In this document: positions 4,568-5,051 of the stretch, one piece after another
Numbering within the stretch: position 1 is the first letter of the stretch
How the letters are laid out: each line of letters opens with the position of its first letter
Notes under the pieces: generated by a model
The model's input: only the letters and a program-made list of their open reading frames with translations
What the model was told of the DNA's origin: nothing
Databases searched by the model: none
Made by a program: the position numbers and the translations under genes
Assembly: GCA_018882825.1 (NCBI GenBank)
Contig: VERC01000188.1
Location: 1 to 5,051 of the forward strand
DNA from: Acidimicrobiia bacterium
Lineage (GTDB): Bacteria; Actinomycetota; Acidimicrobiia; Acidimicrobiales; Acidimicrobilacustridaceae
Length of the DNA: 5,051 nucleotides
Reading direction: 5' to 3'

Positions 4568-5051
4568 GGTTGCAGCACCGTTCCCCGATCGGCCACCAAC
4601 AGCGCCCCGGTCAGACCGTCGGCACCGGGTGCGGCGAGCAGATCGAGCAGATCGAGCAGATCGGCGACACCGTCGCGCTCGGTCAGGGACGGTTGACCGA
4701 GCACGGGCACCGACGGCACCTCCACCGCACCCGGATCGTCTCCGCGCACGAAGGTGTCGAGGTCGACCTCGATCGTGTTGACGGTCACGCCCCGCGCCCC
4801 CCATCGTCGGGCCACGGCCTTGGCCATCACCCGGACCGACTCCACCGCCGTGCACAACGGCACCAGACCGGCGACACCGGTGGCCGCCACCGTGGGCAGC
4901 ACCACGACCACCCGACCACCATCGCGCACCACGGCATGGGCCTGTTGCAACAACACGAAGGCGGCGCGGATCGTGCGTTCGCACGCGTCGTCCCACTGTG
5001 CTTCGTCGAGCTCCACCGCCGGGCGCGACGCGAACGCCGACGGTTCGATCC
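4564..5051 (-). CDS. SDR-fold protein lacking catalytic Tyr and Lys, probable pseudoenzyme (N-terminus beyond window)
   Basis: The C-terminal part, about 162 residues, of an SDR-fold protein; the frame is open through the window edge, so the nucleotide-binding half is not seen. The GTG at 5016 is probably internal. Counted from that codon, the helix normally holding Asn reads ERTIRAAF (13-20). A strand VVVVLPT (36-42) follows, and the WGARGVTVNTI segment (72-82) anchors the alignment. The three intact SDRs here all have 26 residues from Tyr to the Asn of RVN. Applying that spacing back from Asn80 puts Leu54 at the Tyr site, Val58 at the Lys site and Pro41 (Thr42 adjacent) at the Ser site. No Tyr lies in this region and the nearest Lys is Lys66. 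The C-terminal LTGALLVADRG segment is normal for the fold. A tripled Asp-Leu-Leu comes from a 9-bp tandem repeat. The gene is intact as seen, with no frameshift, and its stop overlaps the start of the active SDR. Confidence 0.85.
   Translation of the reverse strand, partial: IEPSAFASRPAVELDEAQWDDACERTIRAAFVLLQQAHAVVRDGGRVVVVLPTVAATGVAGLVPLCTAVESVRVMAKAVARRWGARGVTVNTIEVDLDTFVRGDDPGAVEVPSVPVLGQPSLTERDGVADLLDLLDLLAAPGADGLTGALLVADRGTVLQP
4636..4662. repeat. Three perfect copies of a 9-bp tandem repeat within the pseudo-SDR gene
   Basis: GAGCAGATC is repeated three times without interruption at 4636-4644, 4645-4653 and 4654-4662 (plus strand). On the coding strand it gives Asp-Leu-Leu three times in a row. 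The unit is a multiple of three, so gain or loss of a copy would keep the frame. It sits just before the last strand of the SDR fold, in a helix that elsewhere in the family (AALFLASD-like) is not repetitive. Confidence 0.85.

Noticed and set aside
4568..4996. N-terminal extension of the leftward SDR to about 4996, which would make a 401-residue protein
   Set aside because: The extension is Gly/Arg-rich and lacks domains. The other frame there encodes the SDR-fold pseudoenzyme with recognisable strands and helix motifs.
4564..5051. Pseudogene made by frameshift
   Set aside because: The frame is open throughout with normal codon bias and a complete C-terminus. The loss of catalytic residues is by substitution, so a non-catalytic but expressed protein fits better.

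Overview
This is a GC-rich window in which third codon positions are strongly biased to G/C, all five visible stop codons are TGA, and the genes sit edge to edge. Together with an LLM-class oxidoreductase of the type usually F420-dependent, this points to an actinomycetote (Actinomycetota). An Acidimicrobiia or mycobacteria-like lineage is possible, but nothing here fixes the genus. I see no RNA gene, insertion sequence, CRISPR array or phage gene.

Layout, left to right: (1) a membrane protein of the UPF0104/YbhN (lysylphosphatidylglycerol synthase transmembrane region) family, 1-1101 on +, possibly continuing upstream of the window; (2) convergent to it across 4 bp, an LLM-class probably F420-dependent oxidoreductase, 1106-2008 on -; (3) an 86-bp divergent intergenic region, the only real regulatory space in the window, holding a 19-bp imperfect palindrome; (4) two short-chain dehydrogenase/reductase (SDR) genes on +, 2095-2916 and 2933-3784, 16 bp apart and probably one operon; (5) convergent to them across 6 bp, two more SDR-fold genes on -, 3791-4567 and 4564-5051 (the latter cut by the window edge), sharing an ATGA stop/start overlap.

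The centre and right of the window are therefore a cluster of four different SDRs next to a flavin/F420 oxidoreductase. This looks like an accessory redox cluster for an unidentified alcohol, ketone or acyl-CoA substrate, as in steroid, terpenoid or ring-compound catabolism. The four SDRs are not interchangeable copies. The first has a complete Asn-Ser-Tyr-Lys tetrad and an acidic residue after beta-2 (NAD type). The second is NAD type but has a Thr at the catalytic Ser position, a lengthened glycine loop and no NNAG motif. The third has Ser-Tyr-Lys, lacks the tetrad Asn, and has Arg residues after beta-2 (NADP type). The fourth has lost both the catalytic Tyr and Lys and looks like a pseudoenzyme.

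The most interesting feature is the translationally coupled pair of an apparently active SDR and an SDR pseudoenzyme. It recalls the established heteromeric BbsCD dehydrogenase of anaerobic toluene degradation, where one SDR subunit is inactive. That parallel is an inference from motifs and gene order only; no substrate can be assigned from this window.
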